Shown here: positions 1-8,982 of the stretch, piece after piece | Numbering within the stretch: position 1 is the stretch's first letter | Layout: every line of letters begins with the position of its first letter | Source: Methanomicrobium mobile BP | Lineage (GTDB): Archaea > Halobacteriota > Methanomicrobia > Methanomicrobiales > Methanomicrobiaceae | Assembly (NCBI RefSeq): GCF_000711215.1 | Contig: NZ_JOMF01000009.1 | Location: 1-64,000, forward strand | Length of the DNA: 64,000 bases | Direction of reading: 5' to 3' | Made by a program: the position numbers and the translations under genes | The notes under the pieces: generated by a model | What the model was told of the DNA's origin: nothing | What the model saw: only the letters and a program-made list of their open reading frames with translations | The model's database searches: none

Positions 1-141
1 TGAAAAAAAGATTGTTCCTCATTTAATTATATGATTTTTTGTCGTAATATGATGACATGCCGATTAACAGATAACGTAAATCGATAATCTCAAAATACCC
101 CGACAAAACCAATATCATCCCGCAACCTTAAACTAATTACA

Positions 142-411
142 ATGAACGCCTTCAAGAAAGCCTCCGATATCCCCGCAGATCGGCATCCCGAGTTTCCTCC
201 CGAGGTACAGGATGTAATCCTCCGTCATATAAGGACATTCGGAGCACCCGTCACGGTAACTAGTTCGCTTGTCGAGCTCAATAAACACAGGCTCAATCCG
301 TCGCGATCGGCGATAAAAGGCGTTCTCGATAAGCTTGCAAAAGCCGGTGTCGTAAAGGCCGTCAAAAACGGCAATGTCTGGGAGTATTATCCGGTAAATG
401 AATCCGAATAA
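142..411 (+). CDS. small winged-helix-like hypothetical protein
   Basis: This 89-residue protein reads like a compact winged-helix DNA-binding domain. A helix near residues 18-30 (VQDVILRHIRTFG) is followed by a serine/threonine-rich turn, a probable recognition helix around residues 50-68 (SRSAIKGVLDKLAKAG) and a short beta wing ending in VWEYYPV. No extra domain, signal peptide or membrane segment is visible. It lies just upstream of a DUF5714 gene on the same strand, separated by an 11-bp tandem repeat. A regulatory role is inferred from the fold pattern only; I do not recognise a named family. Confidence 0.6.
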   Translation: MNAFKKASDIPADRHPEFPPEVQDVILRHIRTFGAPVTVTSSLVELNKHRLNPSRSAIKGVLDKLAKAGVVKAVKNGNVWEYYPVNESE

Positions 412-419
412 ATTACGTT

Positions 420-506
420 TGAATAATCCTATAATAATCCTTGAATAATCCGTGAAAAATCCGTAAAGAATACGTGAAGAGTCCGTGAAGAATCCATGAA
501 TAAAGA
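420..506 (+). repeat. 11-bp tandem repeat before and into the DUF5714 start
   Basis: At least seven consecutive 11-bp units related to TGAANAATCCG run from 420 to 496, and a partial eighth carries on into the coding region. The ATG of the next gene lies at the junction of the last two units. The period is exactly 11 bp with scattered substitutions, as expected from old slippage duplications. Confidence 0.8.
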
Positions 507-1203
507 ATGCACAAACGGCGAGTGTCTCATCTGCAAAGCACCTCTGGAATATTTCGAGAAAGACGAAGAGATGGAGTGTGCACTCTGCCATAAGAAGGAA
601 TTAGGCAAAACGCGGTGCATAAACGGTCACTACGTCTGCAATGACTGTCATACAAAGGGTATTGACCGGATAATCGGCATATGCATGAGCACGGATTCCG
701 CGGATCCGATAGAGATAATCCGCATCTTGATGGCACAGCCGTTTTGTCACATGCACGGACCCGAGCATCATATAATGGTAGGATCCGCACTTCTGACCGC
801 ATATAAGAACGCCGGCGGCGATATCGACCTGAAAGAGGCGTTGACCGAGATGCAGAGCCGCGGCAGAGGTGTCCCGGGCGGTGTCTGCGGATTCTGGGGT
901 GCCTGCGGAGCCGCGATAAGTGCCGGAATGTTCATCTCGATAATCTCAAAGGCAAGCCCGCTTACCGGAGAGTCGTGGGGACTGTCCAATCTTATGACCG
1001 CAAAGGCACTCGGCGACATCGGAAAAACAGGCGGTCCGAGATGCTGCAAAAGGGATTCATATCTCTCGATTTTAGCGGCAATCGATCTCGTAAGGGAGTA
1101 CTTCGGCATTTCTATGAAGAAGAAAATGCCGGTCTGCACCCATTCGGCGATGAATAATCAGTGCATAGGATGCCGTTGCCCGTTTTTCGTGAGCAGGGAT
1201 TGA
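496..1203 (+). CDS. DUF5714 domain protein with Cys-rich N-terminus
   Basis: The 235-residue protein starts with a cysteine-rich segment (CLICKAPLEYF, then MECALCHKKE and CINGHYVCNDCH), which looks like one or two zinc- or iron-binding knuckles. The C-terminal three quarters match my memory of the DUF5714 family of methanogens and anaerobic bacteria: a conserved HGPEHH element near residues 95-100, the Gly/Cys-rich GVCGFWGACGAA, and GGPRCCKR. Another cysteine cluster closes the protein (CIGCRC). The function is unknown; the cysteines suggest a metal centre or redox role. The start ATG lies inside a tandem repeat and no clear ribosome-binding site is visible. Confidence 0.75.
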   Translation: MNKECTNGECLICKAPLEYFEKDEEMECALCHKKELGKTRCINGHYVCNDCHTKGIDRIIGICMSTDSADPIEIIRILMAQPFCHMHGPEHHIMVGSALLTAYKNAGGDIDLKEALTEMQSRGRGVPGGVCGFWGACGAAISAGMFISIISKASPLTGESWGLSNLMTAKALGDIGKTGGPRCCKRDSYLSILAAIDLVREYFGISMKKKMPVCTHSAMNNQCIGCRCPFFVSRD

Positions 1204-1245
1204 CGGGTTCGGACGGATCATGCGTATTGACGCGTGAAGCGGGTT

Positions 1246-2169
1246 TTACGAACGGCGTTGCGGTCGCTTGTTCATGCAGGGAACTTTGACCTGACATTTT
1301 CCGCAGCCGTATCGCGGGTAATACATCTCTTCGGAGAGATCCACGTAATCCGAGCATTTTTGAATATCTTTGAGGCTGACGCCGTATTCAACTTCAGCCG
1401 TATTACCCGCATTACCCGCACTGCCCGTGCAGGGCTTTATTCCCGTCATCTCCGTATCTGATTTCGTGCCGTAAATCGCATTTACCGGGCAGTTCTTCAG
1501 GCAGAGTCCGCACCTTATGCAGTATTCGTAGATATCCGTGTATTCCCGCGGTGTCGGTTCGAGCTTTAAGTCCGTGACTATGCTTATGAATCTACCCGCG
1601 GTCCCCTCCTTTGTGATAAGGCACGTGGAAAGCCCGAATGTCCCGAGCCCGCTTATGAATGCGATATGACGTTCGGACCATACCGAGTTCACATGGGTCT
1701 CGCCGAGTCGGGTATCCGGCATCGTGTATCTGAAGCGGCTGTCAAGCGAAGGTATGACGGCAACGCCGCCAAGCGCCTCGATTCTCTCTTTTACACGGAC
1801 GCCGACGGCGTTTAAGAGCGTCTGTCCCTCGTTTCTTGCATGCATCCAGCCGTAAGAGAAGGTTGAGATATCCTTTGAGTTGTCCGTGCAGACTTCGTTT
1901 GAAAACGGCAGAAAAATGCTGATTACGCTCTCCGCTCCGCTGACCCAGTCGGACGGCAGGCAGTGAAAGTTTCCGATGACGCTTTTATCCCTAAGTCGGG
2001 GGTATAACGGGTCGGATGCCGCGGAGATGCCGACGAGCACCGGCGTTCTGAAGATGGGCATACCTGCGTATTCCTTCGACATTGCCTCGGATTCGGCAAT
2101 TGTGTTACGCTCTCCCTTAAAGAGGAAGTCTTCCGCTGTTTTTCGGAGGTCGCAGGCGCCCGGGTGCAT
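1246..2169 (-). CDS. QueG-like 4Fe-4S double-cluster protein
   Basis: The 307-residue protein resembles the catalytic part of epoxyqueuosine reductase and related cobalamin/4Fe-4S proteins. An N-terminal DUF1730-like domain (GISAASDPLYPRL, HARNEGQTLLNAVG, SVWSERHIAFISGLGTFG) is followed by ferredoxin motif CIRCGLCLKNCP and a second cysteine set (CSDY, YGCGKCQVKVPC). Methanogens are not known to use queuosine, so the substrate is probably different; many archaeal homologs are annotated only by family. It is the last of three consecutive minus-strand iron-sulfur genes and is probably cytoplasmic. Confidence 0.75.
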   Translation of the reverse strand: MHPGACDLRKTAEDFLFKGERNTIAESEAMSKEYAGMPIFRTPVLVGISAASDPLYPRLRDKSVIGNFHCLPSDWVSGAESVISIFLPFSNEVCTDNSKDISTFSYGWMHARNEGQTLLNAVGVRVKERIEALGGVAVIPSLDSRFRYTMPDTRLGETHVNSVWSERHIAFISGLGTFGLSTCLITKEGTAGRFISIVTDLKLEPTPREYTDIYEYCIRCGLCLKNCPVNAIYGTKSDTEMTGIKPCTGSAGNAGNTAEVEYGVSLKDIQKCSDYVDLSEEMYYPRYGCGKCQVKVPCMNKRPQRRS

Positions 2170-2219
2170 ATTATCTTCGTTCCTGAAAATATCTGCTTAG
2201 ATTTTCACTTATTTATCGC

Positions 2220-2951
2220 TTAAATTTTACCCTTGAACCCGTATCGCAGAGCACCCTTCTTGCAGTTATAACTGCATGCGCCGCAGTTTATGCAGTTTGA
2301 GTCATAGGTGTCTCCCGATCGGACCATCTTAGAGACCTCAATTCCCATGGGACATGAGCGTGTGCATCTGTTGCATCCGATACAGTTCCCCGCATTCGGG
2401 ATAAGGCCAAGTTGCGGTATCTTGCAGACTTTACCTATCTTTCTGCCGATTATAAAGAATACACACATCGGGCAGAGATAGCGGCAGAACGTTCGTGAAC
2501 CTAAGATGGCGGTAAGGACGAACAATGCCGCAAACATAGCCCACGACAGATAAAGCATGGCAGGATAGAGTCCGCCGATGCCGTTATCAAGATTGTAAAG
2601 GACATTAATACTGTGTATTCCGCCGGCGGTTGCAAAAAAGAGCACAATTGCTCCGAACCAGAATATAAAGAAGATATATTTCAGGTAATCTAGAGGACTC
2701 TTCTTTGTCTTCTTCTCAAAGCCCATGCCGATTATATCCTGCATACCGCCGCAGGGACAGATCCAGCCGCACCAGAATCTGCCGATAACGAGGGAGAGGA
2801 TGAAAAGAATCAGGAATGTGAGTGTGCAAGCCGCAATCGTGCCTTCACCTGCCGCCATAACGATGATTATCGGCGACATGAAAAACATCAGAATCGGCAT
2901 AAAGATTGCCGTTGTTGAAAGAATTATTCTCCGCAGGTTTTCGCGTTTCAT
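2220..2951 (-). CDS. NapH/MauN-type membrane ferredoxin
   Basis: The 243-residue protein has about five hydrophobic segments. The motifs WCGWICPCGGMQDIIG and FCRYLCPMC are the CxxxCP pairs of the NapH/RdxA/PceC family of membrane electron-transfer proteins. Two ferredoxin motifs follow at the C-terminus (CIGCNRCTRSCPMGIEV and CINCGACSYNCKKGAL). It probably moves electrons across or along the membrane. A paralog of nearly equal length lies directly upstream with the same motif order, so this is a tandem duplication. The electron donor and acceptor cannot be read from the sequence. Confidence 0.8.
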   Translation of the reverse strand: MKRENLRRIILSTTAIFMPILMFFMSPIIIVMAAGEGTIAACTLTFLILFILSLVIGRFWCGWICPCGGMQDIIGMGFEKKTKKSPLDYLKYIFFIFWFGAIVLFFATAGGIHSINVLYNLDNGIGGLYPAMLYLSWAMFAALFVLTAILGSRTFCRYLCPMCVFFIIGRKIGKVCKIPQLGLIPNAGNCIGCNRCTRSCPMGIEVSKMVRSGDTYDSNCINCGACSYNCKKGALRYGFKGKI

Positions 2952-3016
2952 ATTGGGGTATTTGTATTCGGGCAGTATAATATTATGTGTATTATTGTTT
3001 ATTTTTAATTCCGAGA

Positions 3017-3754
3017 TTATCCGCCTTTCCGAAATCCGAGTTTTAACGCCCCAAATTCACATTTATCGCAGCAGGCACCGCAGATTATGCAGTTTTCATA
3101 ATATGTGCCGTTTGACTTTGCCGTCTTCGAGACATTTATTCCCATGGGGCATGATTGCGTACATCCGCCGCAATCGTTGCATTTCTTTGAATCATATATC
3201 AGATCAATCTGCGTCAAAGCATTCATCCTGCCGAAATTTCTGCCGAGTATCAATAAGGCACCAATCGGGCAGAAATACCGGCAGAACGAGCGTGAACCGA
3301 AGATTGCGGTAATGACCGAGAGTCCGGCAATTACAATCAGCACAATCAGCGCGGGATAAATCATCACGGAGATGAGTCCGCCGATGCCGTAATCCGGACT
3401 GTAATACGGATTTATGCCCGCGATTGCGCCAGCGTTTACGGACAGATACACGATTGCCCCCAGCCATAAAAATAAGATTATGAATTTTGCGGCATCCAAA
3501 CGGCTCTTTTTCGGTTTTTTCTTAAAACCGATGCCGATTATGTCCTGCATGCCGCCGCAGGGGCAGATCCAGCCGCACCAGAGTCTGCCTATGAAGACTG
3601 ATGATATGAATAGAACCGCAAAAAAGATTGTGCAGACCGCTATCGCGTCCGCCGCCGGTGTCCGAACAAGAACCGGAGCGCTGAATATTATGAGAAGCGG
3701 CACAATGATCGCCGATATTGTAAGAATTATTCTGCGCAGGGTCTCGCGTTTCAT
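3017..3754 (-). CDS. NapH/MauN-type membrane ferredoxin, paralog
   Basis: This 245-residue protein is a close paralog of the gene at 2220-2951. It has the same start (MKRE.LRRIIL), the same WCGWICPCGGMQDIIG and FCRYFCPIG motifs, and two C-terminal ferredoxin motifs (CNDCGGCTQSCPMGI and CIICGACCDKCEFGAL). The membrane segments are comparable, but the residues between them have diverged. The gap between the copies is about 65 bp, consistent with one transcript. The role is inferred to be electron transfer between a membrane partner and a soluble iron-sulfur protein, perhaps the QueG-like protein downstream. Confidence 0.8.
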   Translation of the reverse strand: MKRETLRRIILTISAIIVPLLIIFSAPVLVRTPAADAIAVCTIFFAVLFISSVFIGRLWCGWICPCGGMQDIIGIGFKKKPKKSRLDAAKFIILFLWLGAIVYLSVNAGAIAGINPYYSPDYGIGGLISVMIYPALIVLIVIAGLSVITAIFGSRSFCRYFCPIGALLILGRNFGRMNALTQIDLIYDSKKCNDCGGCTQSCPMGINVSKTAKSNGTYYENCIICGACCDKCEFGALKLGFRKGG

Positions 3755-3930
3755 ATGTGATTATTTTTCCTTGATATGTATAATGATATTTATTGATGTT
3801 CTTTGAGGTGTCCGAAGGGTCGATGTCAACGCTAAAGTTTGAAAACGGCAAAATGATTCCTCACAAATCCGTGGGGACGGCTGCTGCGGAAATCAGACAA
3901 ATATAAATCAGATACATATAAAGCGTCCGC

Positions 3931-3990
3931 AATAAATGTCGTAATAAATGTCGTAATAAATGTCGTAATAAATTTCGTAATAAATTTCGC
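3931..3990. repeat. 12-bp tandem repeat, five units
   Basis: Five head-to-tail 12-bp units follow the pattern AATAAATGTCGT; the last two have TTTC in place of TGTC. They lie in the 361-bp gap between the divergently transcribed ferredoxin gene and proC. The rest of the gap (3755-4115) is AT-rich and must hold both promoters, but I could not assign the boxes with confidence. Confidence 0.85.
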
Positions 3991-4115
3991 CAAAATATTG
4001 TCTCTCTTAAAACCGGATTATAAGACGGAATCGAACCCTTTGAGTATCCCCTTCAAGTATAGGATCTATTATGACAGGTAATTTCTATATCTCCACCCAA
4101 CAAAACTGATCAAAC

Positions 4116-4973
4116 ATGAAAACTGTCGGAATAATCGGAACGGGGCATATCGGAAGTCTGCTGGCAAAGAAGTTGATTGAGACTGCGGTTGTCGGACCGC
4201 GGGAACTCTGCGCCGCAAACCGAAGTCCGGAAAAGCTGAATAAACTTGCCGGAGAGCTTGGAATAACGCCGTGCAAAGACAATATCGGCGTTGCTGAAGC
4301 CTCCGACATAATCTTTGTCTGTGTCAGACCCGCGGAAGCAAAAGCCGTGATTGCGGAGATAAAACCTGCACTGACTCCGCAAAAGCTGATAATCTCGACA
4401 GTTTCGGATGTAAAGCTTGCCGACCTTAAAGCGTGGTCGGGAATCGACTGCGTCCGCATAATCCCCTCCGTGACCTCGGAATACGACCGCGGCGTCATGG
4501 TAATCTCATTTCCCGACGGCATCGGCGATGCTGTGAAAGAATCAGTAATGCGGCTCTTTGAGGGATTCAGCACGCCGTATGTGGCCGCGGAAGAGAACAT
4601 CTCCGCATTATCCGACCTTACGAGCAGTTCGCCGGCGATAATCGCCGCGGTTATTCAGGAGTTCGCAAAAGCCGCCGCGGAGAAGAGCAACGGCAGAATA
4701 CCGCTCTCCGATGCCGAAGAACTCATCCGCGAGACCCTCTTCGGCACCGCCGTTCTTCTCGATAAACTCTCTCAGCGCAGTACCTTGCAATCCGGCAATA
4801 CTGCGGATGCAAGATCACCCTTTGACGTCCTCATCGGGAGCGTAGCCACAAAGGGCGGCATTACCGCCGAAGGTGTCATTGCCGTAAGGGAAACGGCTCC
4901 CGAACTCTACGAAAAAGTTCTCACGAATATGCAGAACAAACATAAAAAAGTTGAGCGGTCATTCAAAGAATAA
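4116..4973 (+). CDS. proC: pyrroline-5-carboxylate reductase family protein
   Basis: The 285-residue protein opens with a Rossmann nucleotide-binding motif (VGIIGTGHIGSLLAKKL) and continues with the ProC pattern: a basic NRSPEKL loop for NADPH, FVCVRPAEAKAVIAEI, and an all-alpha C-terminal dimer domain. In that domain the sequence DVLIGSVATKGGITAEGV matches the conserved substrate-binding and dimer motif (usually SPGGTT). It probably reduces pyrroline-5-carboxylate to proline with NAD(P)H in the cytoplasm. No other proline gene is adjacent, so the related methanogen coenzyme-binding paralogs of this fold cannot be excluded. A T-run just after the stop may end transcription. Confidence 0.8.
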   Translation: MKTVGIIGTGHIGSLLAKKLIETAVVGPRELCAANRSPEKLNKLAGELGITPCKDNIGVAEASDIIFVCVRPAEAKAVIAEIKPALTPQKLIISTVSDVKLADLKAWSGIDCVRIIPSVTSEYDRGVMVISFPDGIGDAVKESVMRLFEGFSTPYVAAEENISALSDLTSSSPAIIAAVIQEFAKAAAEKSNGRIPLSDAEELIRETLFGTAVLLDKLSQRSTLQSGNTADARSPFDVLIGSVATKGGITAEGVIAVRETAPELYEKVLTNMQNKHKKVERSFKE

Positions 4974-4975
4974 CC

Positions 4976-4983
4976 CTTTTTTT
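4976..4983 (+). terminator. T-run after proC
   Basis: A run of Ts immediately follows the proC stop codon and fits an archaeal U-tract terminator. The next gene converges from the other strand. Confidence 0.4.
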
Positions 4984-5011
4984 ACTCAATATTTTCTCAC
5001 TCAATATTTCC

Positions 5012-5914
5012 TTACTCGAAATAATTGTCAGAGACCGCATTGTCCGCCGTAAGATACCCGACAACGCAGTCAATCGCCTCTCGGTTCGTCGGAAGCAGGA
5101 TATGGCAGTAACTCCCCGGCTTCTCACTGAAATAATCCGCGTCTTTCGGAAGAAGCGAATAACCCGCACCTTTCAATGCCGATTCGCAAAGGGCCACGAT
5201 GCCGTCGCCGTCGTATGTGAGAACCGGCGCATTCGCTGGATTGCCGTCGGGGAAAACCCATGTTTTGCCCTCGAAAAGTCTGAAGAAATCGGGGTTGCGT
5301 GTCCTGTTGACCGCGACTATGAACCGGTAATCGATATCGTCACGTTTTGTCGCATCGCTCAGATCTGCGACGAGCTTCCCGCCGAATCTGACACCCTGAA
5401 CCAGCACATCCTCCGCCGCCGAGAACTCCTTCGGCACGAAAACGCCGACAAGCGTCTTTAATATTTCGGGGGCGTATCTGCCGTCGTTGAACAGCTCAGC
5501 CAGCGTGCTCGCACGGTTCACGGGTCCGATTCCGATAAATCTGCGGACTTTAAACCGCCGCTTTTTATCCTCGACCTCAAGCAGATATCTTGTAATCGTA
5601 GTACCCAGAGAATGCGATACTATGTCGACCGCACCCGGACAGCCCGCCCGCGATTGTATCTCCGCGATAAATTCGCCCAGTTCATCGGCGATGAGCAAAG
5701 AATCGGAGTAGTTCTTCTTCGAGTAATCGAAGAGATAATATTCGATACCCGACTCCTCAAGCCGCGGAATCAGCCTGCTCCAGATATGCGGACTGCTCTT
5801 CCAGCCGTGCACAAGAACCACGGGACACTTGTTTTTCCGCACATTCCCCTGTACGGTATCCTGCACATTATCCTCTACATTACCCTGCACTGTATTCTGC
5901 TCTGTATTCTGCAC
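5012..5914 (-). CDS. lipase-like alpha/beta hydrolase
   Basis: The 300-residue protein has the features of a serine alpha/beta hydrolase: PVVLVHGWKSSPHIW with the oxyanion HG, the nucleophile elbow VSHSLGTT near residue 100, a likely acid in LTYDGDGIV and a late histidine (YCHILL). It most resembles triacylglycerol lipases and acylhydrolases of the PGAP1/lipase group. About 30 N-terminal residues form a low-complexity stretch rich in Q, N, V and D made of repeated units (NVQGNVEDNV type), encoded by a short tandem DNA repeat. They may be an expansion, or the true start may lie further inside. There is no signal peptide, so it is probably cytoplasmic. The substrate is unknown. Confidence 0.7.
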   Translation of the reverse strand: MQNTEQNTVQGNVEDNVQDTVQGNVRKNKCPVVLVHGWKSSPHIWSRLIPRLEESGIEYYLFDYSKKNYSDSLLIADELGEFIAEIQSRAGCPGAVDIVSHSLGTTITRYLLEVEDKKRRFKVRRFIGIGPVNRASTLAELFNDGRYAPEILKTLVGVFVPKEFSAAEDVLVQGVRFGGKLVADLSDATKRDDIDYRFIVAVNRTRNPDFFRLFEGKTWVFPDGNPANAPVLTYDGDGIVALCESALKGAGYSLLPKDADYFSEKPGSYCHILLPTNREAIDCVVGYLTADNAVSDNYFE

Positions 5915-5983
5915 GATAATAATTTGGCGGCGTAAAAAAAGAAGATTGCTTTTTGCGGCAGCGGGTATTCTATAAGGTATTCT

Positions 5984-6667
5984 CTAATATTCAAAAAGCG
6001 TTATATCCAGCAGATCCGTGAAAATGCGGAAGTTATACGGAAAACAGGAATCCCCTATAATCTTCTTTTCGGTGCCGTCCGTGAACGTGATTGTGAGAGC
6101 CCAATCGGTAAGTCGTTCAGACTCGTCGAAACAAAAGTATTCGGGTTTCCACCTGCCTATGCGGATATCGCGCAGCTCCTCCAAAATTTCGGATTTTGTC
6201 ATATTTTTGAGGGTATCACGACCGTATTCTATACCGCCTGAGGGATAGTACGGATAATAAATCACGACCACAACGTATTCGCCGCCGAAATCGATTCTCC
6301 GCCTCACATCATCAAGCAGGATGCCGGGGTTTAAAAGGTCAAAATCAATATATCTTATCCGTTCAACCATGTCGTTGAACTCTTTCTCCCGTATATCTTC
6401 CTCGGTATCCTCATACTCCCATCCCTGCGTCTTAAAATATTCTTTTGCGGCTTCGATAAAGTCATAGTATGCACTTATCCTGACGGAGGCGTGCGGACGC
6501 CATTTCCATTCATCGGAGCGTTCTTCTCCCTCGACCGCATCTCTTAGCTGTTTGATCCTTCCCCTAAGCTCTTCTATCTTTTTCAGAGCCGCTTCCCTTG
6601 TCTTTCCCCGAATGTTCTCGGCGATGTAACCCGCGGGCGTTATCAGCATGCCTTCCCGTATCTTCAT
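5984..6667 (-). CDS. unknown protein, paralog A of a tandem pair
   Basis: This 227-residue protein belongs to no family I recognise. It has a predicted amphipathic helix or coiled coil near the N-terminus (TREAALKKIEELRGRIKQL), a conserved segment VRISAYYDFIEAAKEYF, then GWEYEDTEEDIRE, and a C-terminal half with beta-rich segments ending in FPYNFRIFTDLLDI. The start was moved to the ATG at 6667 because a GGGGAG ribosome-binding site lies 8 nt upstream. It shares these blocks in the same order with the next gene upstream. It is soluble, with no signal or membrane segment. Confidence 0.65.
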   Translation of the reverse strand: MKIREGMLITPAGYIAENIRGKTREAALKKIEELRGRIKQLRDAVEGEERSDEWKWRPHASVRISAYYDFIEAAKEYFKTQGWEYEDTEEDIREKEFNDMVERIRYIDFDLLNPGILLDDVRRRIDFGGEYVVVVIYYPYYPSGGIEYGRDTLKNMTKSEILEELRDIRIGRWKPEYFCFDESERLTDWALTITFTDGTEKKIIGDSCFPYNFRIFTDLLDITLFEY

Positions 6668-6802
6668 AATGAATTCTCCCCTCTTCATATCAATATGAGG
6701 ACCGACTAAAAAAAGATTGTTTCTGACGCGGCAACGGCGGCGGCATCGGATGATTATATGTTATGATTTAGCCGGCACTCACTCTGCCTCGTCAAACACC
6801 TC

Positions 6803-7459
6803 TTACCAATCTATCTTCATCAATTCGAGGAAACCGGCAAAGTTAAACGGATAACTGTTTATTCCGCTAAACATCGTTGTTTTACCGTCGGAATATCTGA
6901 TTTTGACAGACCACTCAGTCCCGTCAAGAACAAAGCCATGAATGATCCTGTTTTTGTGCTTCCATCTCCCCATATGAATCTCACGCAATTCATCAATAAT
7001 CTCCGATTTAGTCCTTTCTTCGATGATCTTAAGACTGACATCCTCGATGACGGGCGGCTTCAGACTAAAGAAAGGTCTGACCTCCACTTCTTCACCGTTA
7101 AACATGAATCTGCGGGCAACACTTCCCCGCAGGGATGTCGGTGCGCTAATCGCGATATCAATACTTTTGATAAGTTCCAGCCTCTCATTGAACTCCGTAT
7201 CCCTTATCTCTTCCCGCGACGGCTCGTACTCCCATCCCTGCTCTTTGAAATATTCTTTGGCGGCATCGATGTAATCATAATAAACGCTTATTCTGACATC
7301 CGGTGAAGGGGAATGTCTCCACTCCGCGGAGTGCACTTCTTCCTCAATTGCCGCTCTCAACCGTTTAATCTCCTTTCGGAGTTCTTTTATCTCATTCAGT
7401 GCTTCTTCCTTTGTCTTTCCCTTTAAACCCGCAACATAAGAATACGGTGCCATCATCAT
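6803..7459 (-). CDS. unknown protein, paralog B of a tandem pair
   Basis: This 218-residue protein is clearly related to the gene at 5984-6667. Both have the KT+EAL..I.EL+..IK+LR helix, VRIS.YYD.I.AAKEYF, GWEYE....EIR, KSEI..ELR.I..GRWK and a C-terminal YPFNF. The start at 7459 is the first of three consecutive ATG codons, with an excellent AGGAGGG site 7 nt upstream. The coiled-coil-like N-terminus suggests oligomerisation. The function is unknown. The repeated GRWK.....F element may be part of a binding site, but this is inference. Confidence 0.65.
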   Translation of the reverse strand: MMMAPYSYVAGLKGKTKEEALNEIKELRKEIKRLRAAIEEEVHSAEWRHSPSPDVRISVYYDYIDAAKEYFKEQGWEYEPSREEIRDTEFNERLELIKSIDIAISAPTSLRGSVARRFMFNGEEVEVRPFFSLKPPVIEDVSLKIIEERTKSEIIDELREIHMGRWKHKNRIIHGFVLDGTEWSVKIRYSDGKTTMFSGINSYPFNFAGFLELMKIDW

Positions 7460-7754
7460 GCTGTTTCCCTCCTTTAAGTCCCAAACTGTCAAAACCTTTG
7501 CTTCGCTTCGATCTCTGATTTCGCTTCGTTATTTCATTATTTCGTCAATTTGAAAATTTGAAACTTCGAAAATTCGAAACTTCGTTAAATTATCCCGCAC
7601 TCAAAACAGTAGGGGTTTTGTAATCCCTTTCGCAATGCAAGGCGCATATCCCTATTTTTCCCGTCCCCTGCGGGATTTGCGCCGACCCCCTCAATATTCC
7701 CATTCAAACGCGATTAAAGTAAATCTATTCTCTGTAAAATAATAAATCTTGCCG

Positions 7755-8552
7755 CTACCACTCAAACGTCGCCCAGCGATCGTTCATATTCGGTAGAAGA
7801 AGAGCGAAGAGCTTGCCGCGGATGCTGTATTTCCGCATCTCTTCGTTAAAGCTGTGCTCTTCAATGAGACGCAGTCCCGGGACAAGATCGGCTATCTCCT
7901 GCCCAGAGTCGGTGCCGGACATGAAATGTGCCTTCGTGTTCTTCACGGTATCGTGGTATTTCTCGTTCTTTGCCATGAGTTTGCTGTTCTGCTCGGCAAT
8001 CAGCAGACCGCCGTAGGGGAAATTATCCTTTAAAACGGTCAGAAAAGTCCGTATCTGTTCCATGGTCAGATACATGAAGAGACCTTCGGCAATGAAAACC
8101 GGACGCGTCCGTTTCTGCGAGACCGCATCCTTTACGGGCTGACACCATTGTGCATCCAGTGCGTTGCCGGCTATCATGGTCACCCGTTCCCTCTCGGCAA
8201 ACGCTTTTCTTCTTGCCGTGATTGCGTCGGGAAGGTCAAGATCGAACCAGAGTATACTGCCGTTGTCGACACGCGAGAATCTGTCGTCGAAGCCGGCGCC
8301 GACATTCACCACAACGGTATCGGGAGCGTTCTTAATTATCTCCTTCAACTGCCTGTCAAGCATTATGGTGCGTGCCACTACGCCCTCGTGCGAGAGGAAT
8401 TTGTCATACCGCGATGTATCGATGCCGATTGCATTGATGATATCCACGGCTTTGTTGTCCCTTACTCTCGGATTGCTGCGCTTTGTCTCGCTTGCCTTAA
8501 TTGCAAGCGGAATCAGCGCCGTTGTCTGTACATCGCCTAATTGAAGTTCCAT
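7755..8552 (-). CDS. leucine carboxyl methyltransferase (LCM)-family SAM methyltransferase
   Basis: The 265-residue protein carries the class I methyltransferase core in the LCM/PPM1 arrangement: VVVNVGAGFDDRFSRV as motif I, WFDLDLPDAI as motif II, MIAGNALDAQW, then FIAEGLFMYLTMEQI and LLIAEQNSK. Related bacterial enzymes act on polyketide or small-molecule carboxylates and O-methyl acceptors. The substrate here is not evident and no biosynthetic genes are adjacent. It is soluble and monocistronic. The family assignment is firm; the reaction beyond SAM-dependent methyl transfer is not. Confidence 0.8.
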   Translation of the reverse strand: MELQLGDVQTTALIPLAIKASETKRSNPRVRDNKAVDIINAIGIDTSRYDKFLSHEGVVARTIMLDRQLKEIIKNAPDTVVVNVGAGFDDRFSRVDNGSILWFDLDLPDAITARRKAFAERERVTMIAGNALDAQWCQPVKDAVSQKRTRPVFIAEGLFMYLTMEQIRTFLTVLKDNFPYGGLLIAEQNSKLMAKNEKYHDTVKNTKAHFMSGTDSGQEIADLVPGLRLIEEHSFNEEMRKYSIRGKLFALLLPNMNDRWATFEW

Positions 8553-8982
8553 TCAATCATCTCCCGAATTTTTGATTTCAGATTGTATCATGTGTATTTA
8601 TCCGTATTTCTCGGATCAGGGTCACAGCGTGCCCTATCGTTTATTCGTATTTCTCATCAAAACGCAATTGTTTAGGAATTATGAAAAAAACCTAAAATTG
8701 ACCTCTAATTTAAATTTTAAGCAATTTGCGTGGATATATTATGATCGCGGATCTGATAAATGTATCTCATGACATATCCCCGGACCCGCCACATGACAGG
8801 CTAAGTGACAGAGATCAAATTATGCGGCTTTGAGAAAAGTTTGAAAGCGGTATCCGCAGAATGCGTCGTCTACAGTATATTCCGCATCGACGGATCTGAA
8901 AAAAAGTATTTATTACGGGTCGATCTTTACCTCAGCAGGTATTTAATCTTTAACTCGGTCGGTCTTTAACCCGGTCTGCCTT
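8553..8982. other. 430-bp intergenic region
   Basis: This AT-rich region separates two minus-strand genes. It contains short open frames without good starts or conserved features. Close to the downstream gene is a degenerate repeat of the type CTCGGTCG.CTTTAAC (about 8930-9000), and an A-run at about 8898-8905 would read as a terminator on the minus strand. I see no RNA gene. Confidence 0.5.
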
